Positions 26,096-34,667 are shown, numbered from the stretch's first letter. The stretch: 64,000 nucleotides of DNA from Truepera sp. (GCA_032027045.1 JAVSMU010000001.1:1934039-1998038), one strand, 5' to 3'. Notes: generated from the sequence alone by a model not told the origin. Made by a program: numbers and translations.

Positions 26096-27268
26096 TCAGA
26101 CCAGTTCCAGCCCCAGCGCCTGGCCCTCGCCGCCGCCGATGCAGATGCTGGCCACGCCGCGCTTCTTGCCCTTGAGCTTCAGGGCGTTGAGCAGCGTCAC
26201 CAGGATCCGGGCGCCCGAGGCCCCTATCGGGTGGCCGAGAGCCACGGCACCGCCATGGACGTTCATCACGTCGGGGCCGATCCCGAACTCGCGCATGACC
26301 GCCATGGGCACCACGCTGAACGCCTCGTTGACCTCGAAGAGGTCGACGCTGTCGGCACCCCAGCCCGTCCTCTCGAACAGCTTGTGCATGGCCCCCAGTG
26401 GCGCCAACGTGAACCATTCGGGCTCCGTGGCGAAACCGGCCCAGCCTTCGATGGTCGCCAGCACCGGCATGCCGCGGGCGGCCGCGACCTCCTCGGAGGT
26501 GATGACCAGCGCCGCGGCACCGTCGTTGAGGGTGCTGGCGTTGGCGGCCGTGATCGTGCCCTCCTTCTCGAAGGCGGGGCGCAGGCGCGCCATCTTCTCG
26601 AAGTCGGCCTGGGCCGGGCCCTCGTCGCGCTCTACCACCACCGTGCCGCGCCGGCCGGGCACCTCGACGGGGACGATCTCGGCCGCGAACGTGCCGTCCT
26701 CACCGGCGTTCTGCGCCCGGGTGTAGGAGCGCTTGGCGAACTCGTCCTGCTCTTCGCGCGTGAAGTCGTACTTGGTGGCACACAGTTCGGCGCAGGAGCC
26801 CATGTGCTTGTCGCCGTACACGTCCCAAAGGCCGTCGTGGATCATCGAGTCGATCAGCTTGGCGTCGCCGAGTCGCAATCCCGCTCGCGCGCCGGGCACC
26901 AGGTAGGGCGCGTTAGTCATGGATTCCATGCCGCCCGCCACCACCACTTGCGCGTCGCCGACCGCGATGGCGCGGCCCGCCTGTATGACCGCCTCGAGAG
27001 CCGAGCCGCACATCTTGTTGATGGTCACTGCGGGCGTAGACCTGGTCAGGCCCGCGTAGATGGCCGCCTGGCGTGCCGGCGCCTGCCCCTGGCCGGCCTG
27101 CAGCACGTTGCCCATGAGGACGAGGTCCACCGCGTCGTTCGCCACGCCGGCGCGTTCGACGGCCCCGGCCACCGCGGCCGCTCCGAGGCGCGCGGCAGGC
27201 AGCGAGGCGAAGGCGCCCTGAAAGGCGCCGAGAGGAGTGCGCACGGCACTCGAGATGACCAGCTTCAT
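26096..27268 (-). CDS. Acetyl-CoA C-acetyltransferase (thiolase)
   Basis: A 390-residue thiolase forming or cleaving acetoacetyl-CoA. Active-site residues are all present: Cys in NKMCGSALEAV, His in GGAVALGHPIGASGAR, and the second Cys in CIGGGEGQALGLE; NEAF (EVNEAFSV) is also conserved. ATG 27268 is preceded by CGGAGGT. It lies convergent to the dehydrogenase/hydratase group and completes a set for acetoacetyl-CoA/3-hydroxybutyryl-CoA metabolism (beta-oxidation or polyhydroxybutyrate precursor supply). Confidence 0.94.
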   Translation of the reverse strand: MKLVISSAVRTPLGAFQGAFASLPAARLGAAAVAGAVERAGVANDAVDLVLMGNVLQAGQGQAPARQAAIYAGLTRSTPAVTINKMCGSALEAVIQAGRAIAVGDAQVVVAGGMESMTNAPYLVPGARAGLRLGDAKLIDSMIHDGLWDVYGDKHMGSCAELCATKYDFTREEQDEFAKRSYTRAQNAGEDGTFAAEIVPVEVPGRRGTVVVERDEGPAQADFEKMARLRPAFEKEGTITAANASTLNDGAAALVITSEEVAAARGMPVLATIEGWAGFATEPEWFTLAPLGAMHKLFERTGWGADSVDLFEVNEAFSVVPMAVMREFGIGPDVMNVHGGAVALGHPIGASGARILVTLLNALKLKGKKRGVASICIGGGEGQALGLELV

Positions 27269-27342
27269 CCAGTTACCTCCGTAGTACCGGGGACCCGCCA
27301 TGGGCCCCCAACGCCTCCAAGCGTACAGGTCGGCGGGCGCCC

Positions 27343-28251
27343 TCAGCGTCGGAAGGAGACCTCGGCGGATACTCCGGCCCACTCGACTCTCAGGGGGCGG
27401 TACAGGTCGAAGCCCGCCGGCAGCAGCACCACACCCGACACGGGGGCGTCAGGCGCTACCGTCTCGGCGGAGCCGACTTGAAGCAGCAGCCGGTACGGGT
27501 AGCGCACCTCTAGCTCCCGGCTGCCTTGAGCGAAGCGCAGAGTGTTGTCCCACGCCGACTCCTCGACGGCGGTCACCTGCAGCAGGAGCAGGTTGTCGCG
27601 GGCGCCGTCCTGCCTCCAGGCGTCGTCGAGCGCGGCGTCCACCTGGGCGGTCAGCTCGGGACGCGCCAGGGGCAGCAGTGCCAGGTCCACGAGGGTGAGC
27701 CCCACGCCGTCGTGGAAGAAGCGCAGCACCGGCACGCCGGCGGCCAGCTCCCCCACTTCCCACGCAGCGTCATCGCCCTCCAGTTGGACCGCGGCGTCGT
27801 TCGGGCTACTTCCGGGCAAGGCCTCGAGCGCGAGGGCTACCCTCACCCCGGTCGCCAGATCGACCGCGACCCCGGTAGGGTCGGGCGCCACCCCCAACAG
27901 CTCGAGGGCGTCCAACGGCGCCCACCACTCCTCACCCGTGCGGATGACGGGCGCGGAGAACGAGACCTCCGTCGGACCGCCGTCGCCCGGCCGCTGCTGG
28001 AGGCCCGCGGAGGAACCGGCGAAGAAGGTCACCACGCCCAAGGGTCCCCGGTAGGTGAAGACGTCGCCACTCCCGGTTGCCACCACCCCAGCCGCGCGGG
28101 CGAGGTCGGTAAGCTCCACGAACACGGTTCCCGAGCGGCTCGAAGCCCTGACGGCGCCGCCCGACTGGGCCAGCACCGGGCCGGTGAGGCTCACGAGCAA
28201 GACCGTCAGGAAAGCGATCAGCGCGCCACGGACGGTTGTTGGGGCCGGCAT
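27343..28251 (-). CDS. Secreted protein with stalk-type (copper amine oxidase N-like) domains
   Basis: A 302-residue exported protein of unknown function. Residues 1-29 form a signal peptide ending GPVLAQ. The next region alternates short beta/alpha units (VFVELTDLARAAGVVATGSGDVFTYRG... and EEWWAPLDALELLGVAPDP) that look like the stalk or copper-amine-oxidase N-terminal repeats common in envelope proteins. The C-terminal half (VDLALLPLARPELTAQVDAALDDAW...) is unrecognised. ATG 28251 is 7 nt after a TAGGCT box, divergent from hflX. Confidence 0.65.
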   Translation of the reverse strand: MPAPTTVRGALIAFLTVLLVSLTGPVLAQSGGAVRASSRSGTVFVELTDLARAAGVVATGSGDVFTYRGPLGVVTFFAGSSAGLQQRPGDGGPTEVSFSAPVIRTGEEWWAPLDALELLGVAPDPTGVAVDLATGVRVALALEALPGSSPNDAAVQLEGDDAAWEVGELAAGVPVLRFFHDGVGLTLVDLALLPLARPELTAQVDAALDDAWRQDGARDNLLLLQVTAVEESAWDNTLRFAQGSRELEVRYPYRLLLQVGSAETVAPDAPVSGVVLLPAGFDLYRPLRVEWAGVSAEVSFRR

Positions 28252-28258
28252 CGTCGCG

Positions 28259-28264
28259 AGCCTA
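28259..28264 (-). promoter_or_regulatory. Leaderless-type -10 box for secreted stalk protein
   Basis: TAGGCT on the minus strand ends 7 nt before the ATG at 28251. Confidence 0.45.
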
Positions 28265-28283
28265 GCATGCGGCCCCCGAGGGC

Positions 28284-28289
28284 TAGAAT
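28284..28289 (+). promoter_or_regulatory. -10 box for hflX
   Basis: TAGAAT, giving a leader of about 55 nt that ends with the GAGAGGAG ribosome-binding site of hflX. Confidence 0.45.
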
Positions 28290-28331
28290 GCCCTTGTTCA
28301 CGCGGGCATGCGCCAAGCAGATGCCCCTCGG

Positions 28332-28351
28332 CGAGAGGAGCCGCGACCATA
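28332..28351 (+). promoter_or_regulatory. Strong ribosome-binding site in front of an ATA codon
   Basis: GAGAGGAG at 28332-28339 stands 9 nt before ATA (28349-28351). No ATG, GTG or TTG exists in the hflX frame between this site and GTG 28445, and none is close upstream. The site therefore argues that ATA is the initiation codon. Confidence 0.65.
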
Positions 28352-30073
28352 GAGAAGGTCCACGGCCGCACTACCGGCCTGAAGAGCAACCAACTGAAGC
28401 GCCTCAGCAACTTGTACCGGCGGCGCGTGCCGCCCGAAGCGGCCGTGACGGTCGACCTGGCCCGTGCGATGGGCCGGCTGACCGTCGAGTTGAAACGTGG
28501 CGTCAGCCTGCTGATCGACCGCCGCGGTCGCGTGCTCACCGTGGCGGTGGGCGACGCCTCCGACACCCCCTTGCCACCGGTGCACGGCGAGGCCGAATCG
28601 CGCCTTTACGGACTGCGTCTCGCTCACACGCACCTCAAGCCAGGGGGCCTCTCCGGCGCGGACCTCACCACCTTGTTCATGAACCGCCTCGACGCCATGG
28701 TGGCGCTGGACGTGACACCCGCCGCCGGTTCCGCCGACGCGGTCGTCGTTGGTCCCGCCCACCTCGCCTTCGTTGCGCCCGCAGGGAGCGACCAGGAGGA
28801 CTGGCTGGTGGAGGCGCCGATGACGGTACGCCAGCTCGAGGAACTGAACTTCCTGGAGCGCGTGCACGCGCTGGAGGAGGAGCTGGCGCGCGACTCCGCC
28901 GCGCGGGAGGTGCACCGGACGAGCGCGGAGCGCGCCGTGCTGGTGGGCCTCGCCGGTAGGGAGGGCGCCTTCGAGACCGAGTCGCGCATGACGGAACTCG
29001 CGGAACTCGTGCGCAGCGCCGGCGCCGACGTCGCGGCGTCCACTTTGCAGCACCGCGACAAACCGGACCCGCGCACGTTGGTGGGCGAAGGCAAACTGCA
29101 AGAGGTCGTCGCTCTGGCGTTCCACGAGGACGCCGACCTGTTGGTCTTCGACCGCGAACTGTCGCCCGCTCAGGCGCGCGAGGTGGAGGCGTTCACCAAG
29201 CTGAAGGTGCTCGACCGCACTCAGGTCATCCTCGACATCTTCGCGCAGAACGCGCGCGGCCGCGAGGCGCAAGTGCAGGTGGAGCTGGCGCAACTCCACT
29301 ACCAGCTCCCGCGGCTGGCGGGCCGCGGCGTCGCCATGAGCCGCCTCGGCGGGGGCATAGGCACTCGCGGTCCCGGCGAAACCAAGCTCGAGGTCGACCG
29401 CCGCAAGATCCGTGACGGCATAGCGAGCTTGGAGGCCGCGGTGGACGCCATCAGCCGCCGCCGCAGCGAGAGCCGCAAGCAGCGCCTGCGGAGCGCCACG
29501 CCCACGGTAGCGCTCGTCGGTTACACGAACGCCGGCAAGTCGACGCTCTTCAACGCACTCGCCAAGTCCGACATGCTGGCGCGCGACAAGCTCTTCGCCA
29601 CCCTGCGCCCCACCAGCCGCGAGGGTTGGCTGCCCGGCCTCGGGCCGTTCGGCGGCAAGGTCGTCTACACCGACACGGTGGGGTTCATCCGCGAACTGCC
29701 CGAGGAGCTGGTGAACGCCTTCCGCGCCACCCTCGAGGAGTTGCACGACGCCGACCTGCTGCTCCACGTGGTCGACGCCGCGAACCCTGGCGCACCCGAC
29801 AGGGTCGACGCCGTGAGGCGGGTCCTCGACGACCTAGGGCTAGAGGTGCCCCGCCAGGTGGTGCTCAACAAGGCCGACGCGGCCGACCCCCAGGTGGTGG
29901 CCGAGCTCGCCAGGCGTTACGACGCTCGAATCGTCTCCGCGGTGACGGGGGCGGGTATGGACGAGCTCAAGGCCGCTCTGGCCCGCGCCCTCCTGGACGC
30001 CGGCGTAGAGGCTCCCGCCCCCGAGTGGGCGGCGTTGACGGCCCAGCGGGAGGGCGGCGCCCACGGTGGCTAG
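28349..30073 (+). CDS. hflX: GTPase HflX (ribosome-splitting/rescue)
   Basis: About 574 residues. HflX binds the 50S subunit and splits stalled ribosomes. The glycine-rich HflX N-domain (PRTLVGEGKLQEVV, DLLVFDRELSPAQAREVE, RGREAQVQVELAQLHYQLPRL, GGGIGTRGPGETKLE) is followed by a G domain with GYTNAGKST (G1), DTVGF (G3) and NKAD (G4), and a short C-terminal domain. An extra N-terminal segment of about 150 residues is of the Deinococcota type. Conserved sequence EKVHGRTTGLKSNQLKRL starts immediately after ATA 28349, which has an ideal Shine-Dalgarno; the first standard start, GTG 28445, would delete 32 conserved residues. Confidence 0.92.
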   Translation: MEKVHGRTTGLKSNQLKRLSNLYRRRVPPEAAVTVDLARAMGRLTVELKRGVSLLIDRRGRVLTVAVGDASDTPLPPVHGEAESRLYGLRLAHTHLKPGGLSGADLTTLFMNRLDAMVALDVTPAAGSADAVVVGPAHLAFVAPAGSDQEDWLVEAPMTVRQLEELNFLERVHALEEELARDSAAREVHRTSAERAVLVGLAGREGAFETESRMTELAELVRSAGADVAASTLQHRDKPDPRTLVGEGKLQEVVALAFHEDADLLVFDRELSPAQAREVEAFTKLKVLDRTQVILDIFAQNARGREAQVQVELAQLHYQLPRLAGRGVAMSRLGGGIGTRGPGETKLEVDRRKIRDGIASLEAAVDAISRRRSESRKQRLRSATPTVALVGYTNAGKSTLFNALAKSDMLARDKLFATLRPTSREGWLPGLGPFGGKVVYTDTVGFIRELPEELVNAFRATLEELHDADLLLHVVDAANPGAPDRVDAVRRVLDDLGLEVPRQVVLNKADAADPQVVAELARRYDARIVSAVTGAGMDELKAALARALLDAGVEAPAPEWAALTAQREGGAHGG

Positions 30074-30076
30074 CAT
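30071..30076 (+). promoter_or_regulatory. Leaderless-type -10 box for ubiD-family gene
   Basis: TAGCAT ends 6 nt before the ATG at 30083, overlapping the stop of hflX. Confidence 0.5.
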
Positions 30077-30082
30077 GTGGGC

Positions 30083-31906
30083 ATGAGTTCCGACCTGAAA
30101 GGCTTCGTAGCCAGGCTCGAGGAGCGCGGCCAGCTGACGCGCGTCGCCGTGCCCGTGTCCACTTACCTCGAGATGGCCGAGATCGCCGACCGCCTCGTCA
30201 AGTCGGGCGGCCCGGCCGTGCTGTTCGAGAGGCCCGTCGACCGCGACGGTCGAGCGCTGGACACGCCCGTGGTGATGAACCTCTTCGGCACCCGCGAGCG
30301 CATGGCGCTGGCCCTCGGGGTCGAGAACCTGGACGAGGTGGGCGAGCGCATCCGCTCGCTGCTCGACGTGAAACTGGGCGGCGGGCTGCTGGGCCTGGTG
30401 TCCAACCTGCCCAAACTGCGCGAGGTGGCGGCGCTGCCGCCCCGGCGCGTGCGCACGGCGCCCGCGCAGCGGGTGGTGCTGCGCGGCGACGAGGTCGACC
30501 TCGGCCGCCTCCCCGTCCTCACGACCTGGCCGCAGGACGGTGGGCCGTTCATCACGCTGCCGCTCGTGATCACGCGCGATCCCGAGCGGGGCGACCTGAA
30601 CATCGGCATGTACAGGATGCAGGTGCTCGACCGGAACAGTACTGCTATGCACTGGCAGCGCCACAAGACCGGGGCGCGTCACATGGCCGCGGCCGCGCGC
30701 CTGGGCCAAAGGTTGGAGGTCGCAGTGGCCATCGGCGGGGACCCCGCCCTCACCTACGCCGCCACGGCGCCACTCCCGCCCGTGCCGGGCCTCAACGAGT
30801 ACTCGCTGACCGGTTTCTTGCGCGGCAGGCAGGTCGAGGTGGTCAAGGGCGTCACCGTCGACCTGGAGGTACCCGCTCACGCAGAGATCGTGTTGGAGGG
30901 CTACGTCGATCCGAACGAGGACCTCGTGATGGAGGGTCCGTTCGGCGACCACACGGGCTTCTACACGCTGCCCGACGAGTACCCGCGTTTCCACGTGACG
31001 GCCGTGACCACGAGCGAGGACCCCCTCTACCCCGCCACCGTCGTGGGCCGACCGCCGATGGAGGACGCCTACCTCATCGAGGCGAGCGAGAGGATCTTCC
31101 TCGAGCCGGCGCGCTTCATACTGCCCGAGATCGTCGACTACCACCTGCCGCCGGCCGGCATCGCGCATAACCTCGTCAACGTGGTGATCGAGAAGAGCTA
31201 CCCGGGCCAGGCCTTCAAGGTGGCCAACGGTCTCCTGGGGCTGGGCCAGATGATGCTGGCGAAGGTCTTGCTCGTGAGCGACGACCCCGAGGCCGACCCG
31301 AAGGATCACTTGGGCTTCTGGCGCAAGGTCCTGGCCGGCACCGTTCCGGGCCGCGACAGTCAGTTCGCGAAGGGTCCGATGGACGTGCTCGACCACTCGA
31401 GCCGCGCCTTCAGTTACGGCAGCAAGCTCGTTCTCGACGGCACGCGGAAGACGCCCGAGGAGGGAGGCGACGTGAGTTTCGCGCCGAACCCCGAGCGTGC
31501 CGCCGGCGAGCTGCCCGTGCACGCCGAGATCGAGGACCAGCACCAGGTGGCGGGCGGCTTCTGGTTCATTACCACGAAGAAGAAGCGCCCCGGGCAAGGG
31601 CGGCACCTGGCCGAGTGGGCGGCACGCCAGGGCGTGGCCAAGGGGGTACGCCTGATAGCCGTGGTGGACGAACTTTGCAACCCGCGGGACTTCGACGACT
31701 GCATCTGGACCATGCTCAACAACATCGACCCCGAGCGCGACGTGCAGATCGTCGACGACACCTTCGCGGCCGCGCCGATCTTCGCGGTCGACGCCACTCC
31801 GAAGCTGAGGTCGGAGGGGTTCGCACGGGACTGGCCCGAGAAGCTCGTGATGCCCACCGCCGTGAAGCGGAAGGTGGACGAGCTGTGGCCCGAGATCTTC
31901 GAGTAG
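30083..31906 (+). CDS. UbiD-family prenylated-FMN decarboxylase
   Basis: A 607-residue UbiD-family (de)carboxylase that would need prenylated FMN supplied by a UbiX partner. Signature segments are NIGMYRMQVLDRNSTAMHWQRHKTGARH (prFMN/Mn contacts), VVKGVTVDLEVPAHAEIVLEG, and the catalytic-region MEGPFGDHTGFYTLPDEYP, followed by RPPMEDAYL and NVVIEKSYPGQAFKVANGLLG. Long UbiD forms like this occur in menaquinone synthesis (the futalosine route) and in aromatic acid metabolism; the substrate cannot be assigned. No ubiX is adjacent. Single gene with its own TANNNT box. Confidence 0.9.
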   Translation: MSSDLKGFVARLEERGQLTRVAVPVSTYLEMAEIADRLVKSGGPAVLFERPVDRDGRALDTPVVMNLFGTRERMALALGVENLDEVGERIRSLLDVKLGGGLLGLVSNLPKLREVAALPPRRVRTAPAQRVVLRGDEVDLGRLPVLTTWPQDGGPFITLPLVITRDPERGDLNIGMYRMQVLDRNSTAMHWQRHKTGARHMAAAARLGQRLEVAVAIGGDPALTYAATAPLPPVPGLNEYSLTGFLRGRQVEVVKGVTVDLEVPAHAEIVLEGYVDPNEDLVMEGPFGDHTGFYTLPDEYPRFHVTAVTTSEDPLYPATVVGRPPMEDAYLIEASERIFLEPARFILPEIVDYHLPPAGIAHNLVNVVIEKSYPGQAFKVANGLLGLGQMMLAKVLLVSDDPEADPKDHLGFWRKVLAGTVPGRDSQFAKGPMDVLDHSSRAFSYGSKLVLDGTRKTPEEGGDVSFAPNPERAAGELPVHAEIEDQHQVAGGFWFITTKKKRPGQGRHLAEWAARQGVAKGVRLIAVVDELCNPRDFDDCIWTMLNNIDPERDVQIVDDTFAAAPIFAVDATPKLRSEGFARDWPEKLVMPTAVKRKVDELWPEIFE

Positions 31907-31989
31907 CGGGCCGCGAGTTCGTCGCCGTGGCGACCTTCCGAGTCGTCCAAGGTCCCGCCTCCGGCGTCCTCGCGGTCCGGCCCCCGAGG

Positions 31990-32844
31990 TCAGCGCCGGT
32001 GCCCGAAGACCGCAGCGGGCACGAACAGGGCCGCTTGCGTGAGCACGATGGTGGCGCCGCTCGGCACGTCCCAGTAGAAGGACAGCCCCAACCCCACCAC
32101 GGTGCTGACCACGCCCAACAGCACGCTCAGGAGCGTCATCTGTGCGAGGGTCCGCGCCAGCAGCCTAGCGGCGGCCGCGGGTATCACCAGATAGGCGGCC
32201 ATGAGCACGATGCCGACCACGCTGGCGCTTACGGCGATGACGAGGGCGGCCAGCAGGAACAGCACCAGCTCCAGCCGGTCGGTGTGCAGGCCGTCGCTAC
32301 GCGCCAGCTCGTCGTCGAAGGTGGCGTAGCCGAGCCTTCCCCATAGCCCCATCAGCGCGCCGACGGCCAGCACGGCCACGACCACGATGACGATCAGGTC
32401 TCCCCGGCGCACGCCCAGGATCGAACCGAACAGCAGGTCCATGACCGAGACGCCCAGGTTGACGTCGGGCGGGATGAGAGAGAAGAACATGACGCCGAGG
32501 GCCACGCTGACGGCGAAGGCCACGCCGATAGCGGTGTCGGAGCTGAGGCGCGTGCGCTTGCGCAGCGCGGCGATGACGAGCGCCGCCAGCAGACTGAACG
32601 GCATGGCTATCCAGAGCGGGTGCTCGAGCAGCGCTACCCCCGAACCGATCAGGCCGCTGGTGACGATCACGTACGCCCCGATGCCCATGCCGCCGAAGGC
32701 CGCGTGTGCAAGGCCGTCGCCCAAGAAGGAGAGCCGCCGCTGCACGACGAACACGCCGAGCACGCCAGCCATGACGGCTATCGCGAGCCCGGCGATGACG
32801 GCGCGCTGGAAGAACGGCAGCGCCAGCGCCTCGAGGATGGTCAC
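31990..32844 (-). CDS. znuB: ABC-3-type zinc/manganese transporter permease
   Basis: A 284-residue polytopic permease with 7-9 hydrophobic helices, matching the ZnuB/MntB family: FLGDGLAHAAFGGMGIGAYV, RKRTRLSSDTAIGVAFAVSVALG, SVMDLLFGSILGV and LVIPAAAARLLARTLAQM are characteristic. It pairs with the ATPase encoded upstream. GTG 32844 lies 64 bp after the ATPase stop; the gap is filled by two imperfect copies of the ATPase gene's last codons. No solute-binding protein (ZnuA) gene is found in the window. Zinc is inferred from the family and linkage to rpmB; Mn is possible. Confidence 0.87.
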   Translation of the reverse strand: MTILEALALPFFQRAVIAGLAIAVMAGVLGVFVVQRRLSFLGDGLAHAAFGGMGIGAYVIVTSGLIGSGVALLEHPLWIAMPFSLLAALVIAALRKRTRLSSDTAIGVAFAVSVALGVMFFSLIPPDVNLGVSVMDLLFGSILGVRRGDLIVIVVVAVLAVGALMGLWGRLGYATFDDELARSDGLHTDRLELVLFLLAALVIAVSASVVGIVLMAAYLVIPAAAARLLARTLAQMTLLSVLLGVVSTVVGLGLSFYWDVPSGATIVLTQAALFVPAAVFGHRR

Positions 32845-32857
32845 GAACGTGACCTCA

Positions 32858-32938
32858 CAGCGTCAACCCGTGGGCGTAGTCCCAGAGAGTGAACCCGTGG
32901 TCGTGACCTCACAGCGTGAACCCGTGGTCGTGGCGCTT
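32858..32938. repeat. Three 27-bp units carrying the znuC stop codon
   Basis: Units start at 32858, 32885 and 32912. On the minus strand each encodes (H/A)xHG(F/L)TL in the same frame. The first copy is the true C-terminus of ZnuC (HDHGFTL-stop), and the next two continue in frame after the TGA. The period is exactly nine codons. Confidence 0.85.
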
Positions 32939-33670
32939 GTGTCCGAAGGCCGCCTGCAGGCATTCCTCGCGCATCACGTCCTCCGGCGGGCCGTACCCGT
33001 GCACCGTGCGGTTCAGGACCAACACGTCGTCGGAGTGGTAACGGGCGGCCGTCAGGTCGTGCGTCACCATGACGACGGTGGCGCCCGAATCGGCCTGGTA
33101 CTCCTCGAGCAGGTCGTAGATGTCGCGCTCGGCCAAGTAGTCGACGCCCGTTGCCGGTTCGTCCAAGAGCACGAGCTGCGGCCCCCTTACGAAGGCGCGC
33201 GCGAGATACGCGCGTTGCAGTTCGCCGCCCGAGAGCCGCGCCAGCGGCCGGCCCGCGAGCTCCGCGGCGCCAACGCGGTGCAGGGCCGCGAAGGCCCGCT
33301 CGCGCTCGCCTGCTACCACCCGTCCGGGCCACGCGCCCCGTAACCCCGTCACCACCAGTTCCAAGGCGGTGGCAGGGAACGTGCGGTCGAACGTCTTGAG
33401 CTGCGGGACGTAGCCGATGCGCTCGGGGTTCGCGCCGGGCCGTTCACCGAACACCGTGGCGTGTCCCGACAGCGGCGCAGTCAGCCCCAGGATGACCTTC
33501 ACTAGCGTCGACTTGCCGGCACCGTTGGGTCCGACTATGGCGAGCAGCGCGCCGGCCTTCAGGTCGAACGTCACGTCCTTGAGCGCGACGAAGTCGCCGA
33601 ACCGAACTGTCACCTGGTGCACGTGCAAGACGACGGCGCCGCTCGCAGGGAGCGGCGCCGTGCCCTTCAT
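32909..33670 (-). CDS. znuC: Zinc/manganese ABC transporter ATPase
   Basis: A 253-residue ABC ATPase: Walker A VGPNGAGKST, signature LSGGELQRAYLARA, Walker B LVLLDEPATGVD and the switch histidine MVTHDL. The ZnuC-type extra segment IGYVPQLKTFDRTFPATALELV is present. The C-terminus (FGHKRHDHGFTL) is histidine-bearing and is repeated beyond the stop codon. ATG 33670 is 11 bp after the rpmB stop; a longer start at 33751 would overlap rpmB and is rejected. Energises the ZnuB permease. Confidence 0.9.
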   Translation of the reverse strand: MKGTAPLPASGAVVLHVHQVTVRFGDFVALKDVTFDLKAGALLAIVGPNGAGKSTLVKVILGLTAPLSGHATVFGERPGANPERIGYVPQLKTFDRTFPATALELVVTGLRGAWPGRVVAGERERAFAALHRVGAAELAGRPLARLSGGELQRAYLARAFVRGPQLVLLDEPATGVDYLAERDIYDLLEEYQADSGATVVMVTHDLTAARYHSDDVLVLNRTVHGYGPPEDVMREECLQAAFGHKRHDHGFTL

Positions 33671-33681
33671 GCGCGGCTCGT

Positions 33682-33930
33682 TCAGCCGAGCTTGTTCGGG
33701 TTGACGAACATGGTCGGGTCGAGCTGGCGCATGGCCTTGGTGCTCAACCATACGCGCATGGGGCGGCCGTCGACCCAGACCGTGCGCTTCTGTAGGTTCG
33801 GCTTGACGGTGCGCTTATGCACGCCCACCTGCTTGAGACCGACGCCGCCCTTGCGCTTGGCGGAGCCCTTGCGGATGCTGGTGGTGGTGCTGCGGGTGCG
33901 CTTCCCGGTGATGGCACATACGCGCGGCAT
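33682..33930 (-). CDS. rpmB: Ribosomal protein bL28
   Basis: An 82-residue large-subunit protein. MPRVCAITGKRT... and KRKGGVGLKQVGVHKRTVKPNLQKRTVWVDGRPMRVWLSTKAMR are typical of bL28. Only one cysteine is present, so it lacks the paired CxxC zinc ribbon (C-minus form). This is normal in Thermus/Deinococcus but notable because znuC and znuB follow in the same direction only 11 bp on. ATG is preceded by CGGAGGAAG. An extended -10 (TGCTAGACT) lies about 95 bp upstream. Confidence 0.96.
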   Translation of the reverse strand: MPRVCAITGKRTRSTTTSIRKGSAKRKGGVGLKQVGVHKRTVKPNLQKRTVWVDGRPMRVWLSTKAMRQLDPTMFVNPNKLG

Positions 33931-34023
33931 GACTTCCTCCGTTGCTACGGGGCCGCTGGACGTGCCCCTCTCGTGAGTGGAGTTCGGCGGGGAACCCCAA
34001 GGCGCCCCGCTGCTAAGCGCTTG

Positions 34024-34029
34024 AGTCTA
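34024..34029 (-). promoter_or_regulatory. Extended -10 box for rpmB-znuCB
   Basis: TGCTAGACT on the minus strand (TGn plus TAGACT), about 93 bp upstream of the rpmB ATG, in the 208-bp divergent gap with pyrE. No convincing Zur box was recognised by eye. Confidence 0.4.
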
Positions 34030-34126
34030 GCACAGGTTCCGGCCTTGGGGGCGCCCTAGCCGCAGATACGAAGCGCACCCGGGTGGCGTCCTGCCGCCGA
34101 ACGCCCGGGCGCGGGGCGGCCGGCGG

Positions 34127-34132
34127 TAACAT
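34127..34132 (+). promoter_or_regulatory. Leaderless-type -10 box for pyrE
   Basis: TAACAT ends 6 nt before the ATG at 34139. Confidence 0.5.
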
Positions 34133-34138
34133 CTGGGC

Positions 34139-34660
34139 ATGCAGCGCACCGAACTAGCCCGCGCCATCGCCAGTCGCTCCCTGCTCCATGGCGAGTTCCT
34201 GCTGCGCTCGGGGGCGACTAGTAGCGAGTACTTCGACAAGTACATGTTCGAGTCGGACCCCAAGCTCTTGCGGGCCATCGCCGAGGCCATGGCCCCGCTC
34301 GTGCCCGCCGGCATCGATTCCCTCGCCGGGCTCGAGTTGGGCGGCGTCCCCCTGGCCGTCATGCTCTCCCAGGTGACGGGCCTGCCCACGCTGTTCGTGC
34401 GCAAGAAGGCCAAGGAGTACGGCACGCGGCGCTTCGCCGAGGGCGGCGAGCCGGCGGGCCGGCGCCTGCTCGTCATCGAGGACGTGGTCACCTCGGGTGG
34501 GCAGGTGGTCCTCTCTACTCGAGACCTGCGCGAGGCCGGCGCTAGGGTCGGCCATGCCTTGTGCGTCATCGACCGCCAGGCCGGCGGCGTGGAGTCGTTG
34601 GCTGCCGAGGGCGTGGAACTCACTGCGCTATTCACCATGAGCGAACTCAAGTCGGCCTGA
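34139..34660 (+). CDS. pyrE: Orotate phosphoribosyltransferase
   Basis: A 173-residue enzyme transferring ribose-5-phosphate from PRPP to orotate in de novo pyrimidine synthesis. The PRPP loop is LLVIEDVVTSGGQVVLS; FLLRSGATSSEYFDKYMFESDP (orotate-side segment), LAGLELGGVPLAVMLS and LFVRKKAKEYGTRRFAEG (flexible loop with catalytic Lys) are all typical. Slightly short but complete. Divergent from rpmB and followed 45 bp later by a HIT gene with its own TANNNT box. Other pyr genes are absent here. Confidence 0.95.
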   Translation: MQRTELARAIASRSLLHGEFLLRSGATSSEYFDKYMFESDPKLLRAIAEAMAPLVPAGIDSLAGLELGGVPLAVMLSQVTGLPTLFVRKKAKEYGTRRFAEGGEPAGRRLLVIEDVVTSGGQVVLSTRDLREAGARVGHALCVIDRQAGGVESLAAEGVELTALFTMSELKSA

Positions 34661-34667
34661 AAGAGTC

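Noticed and set aside
33931-34138. Zur box between rpmB and pyrE
   Set aside because: No convincing TGNTATNATNNCA-like dyad could be found by eye.
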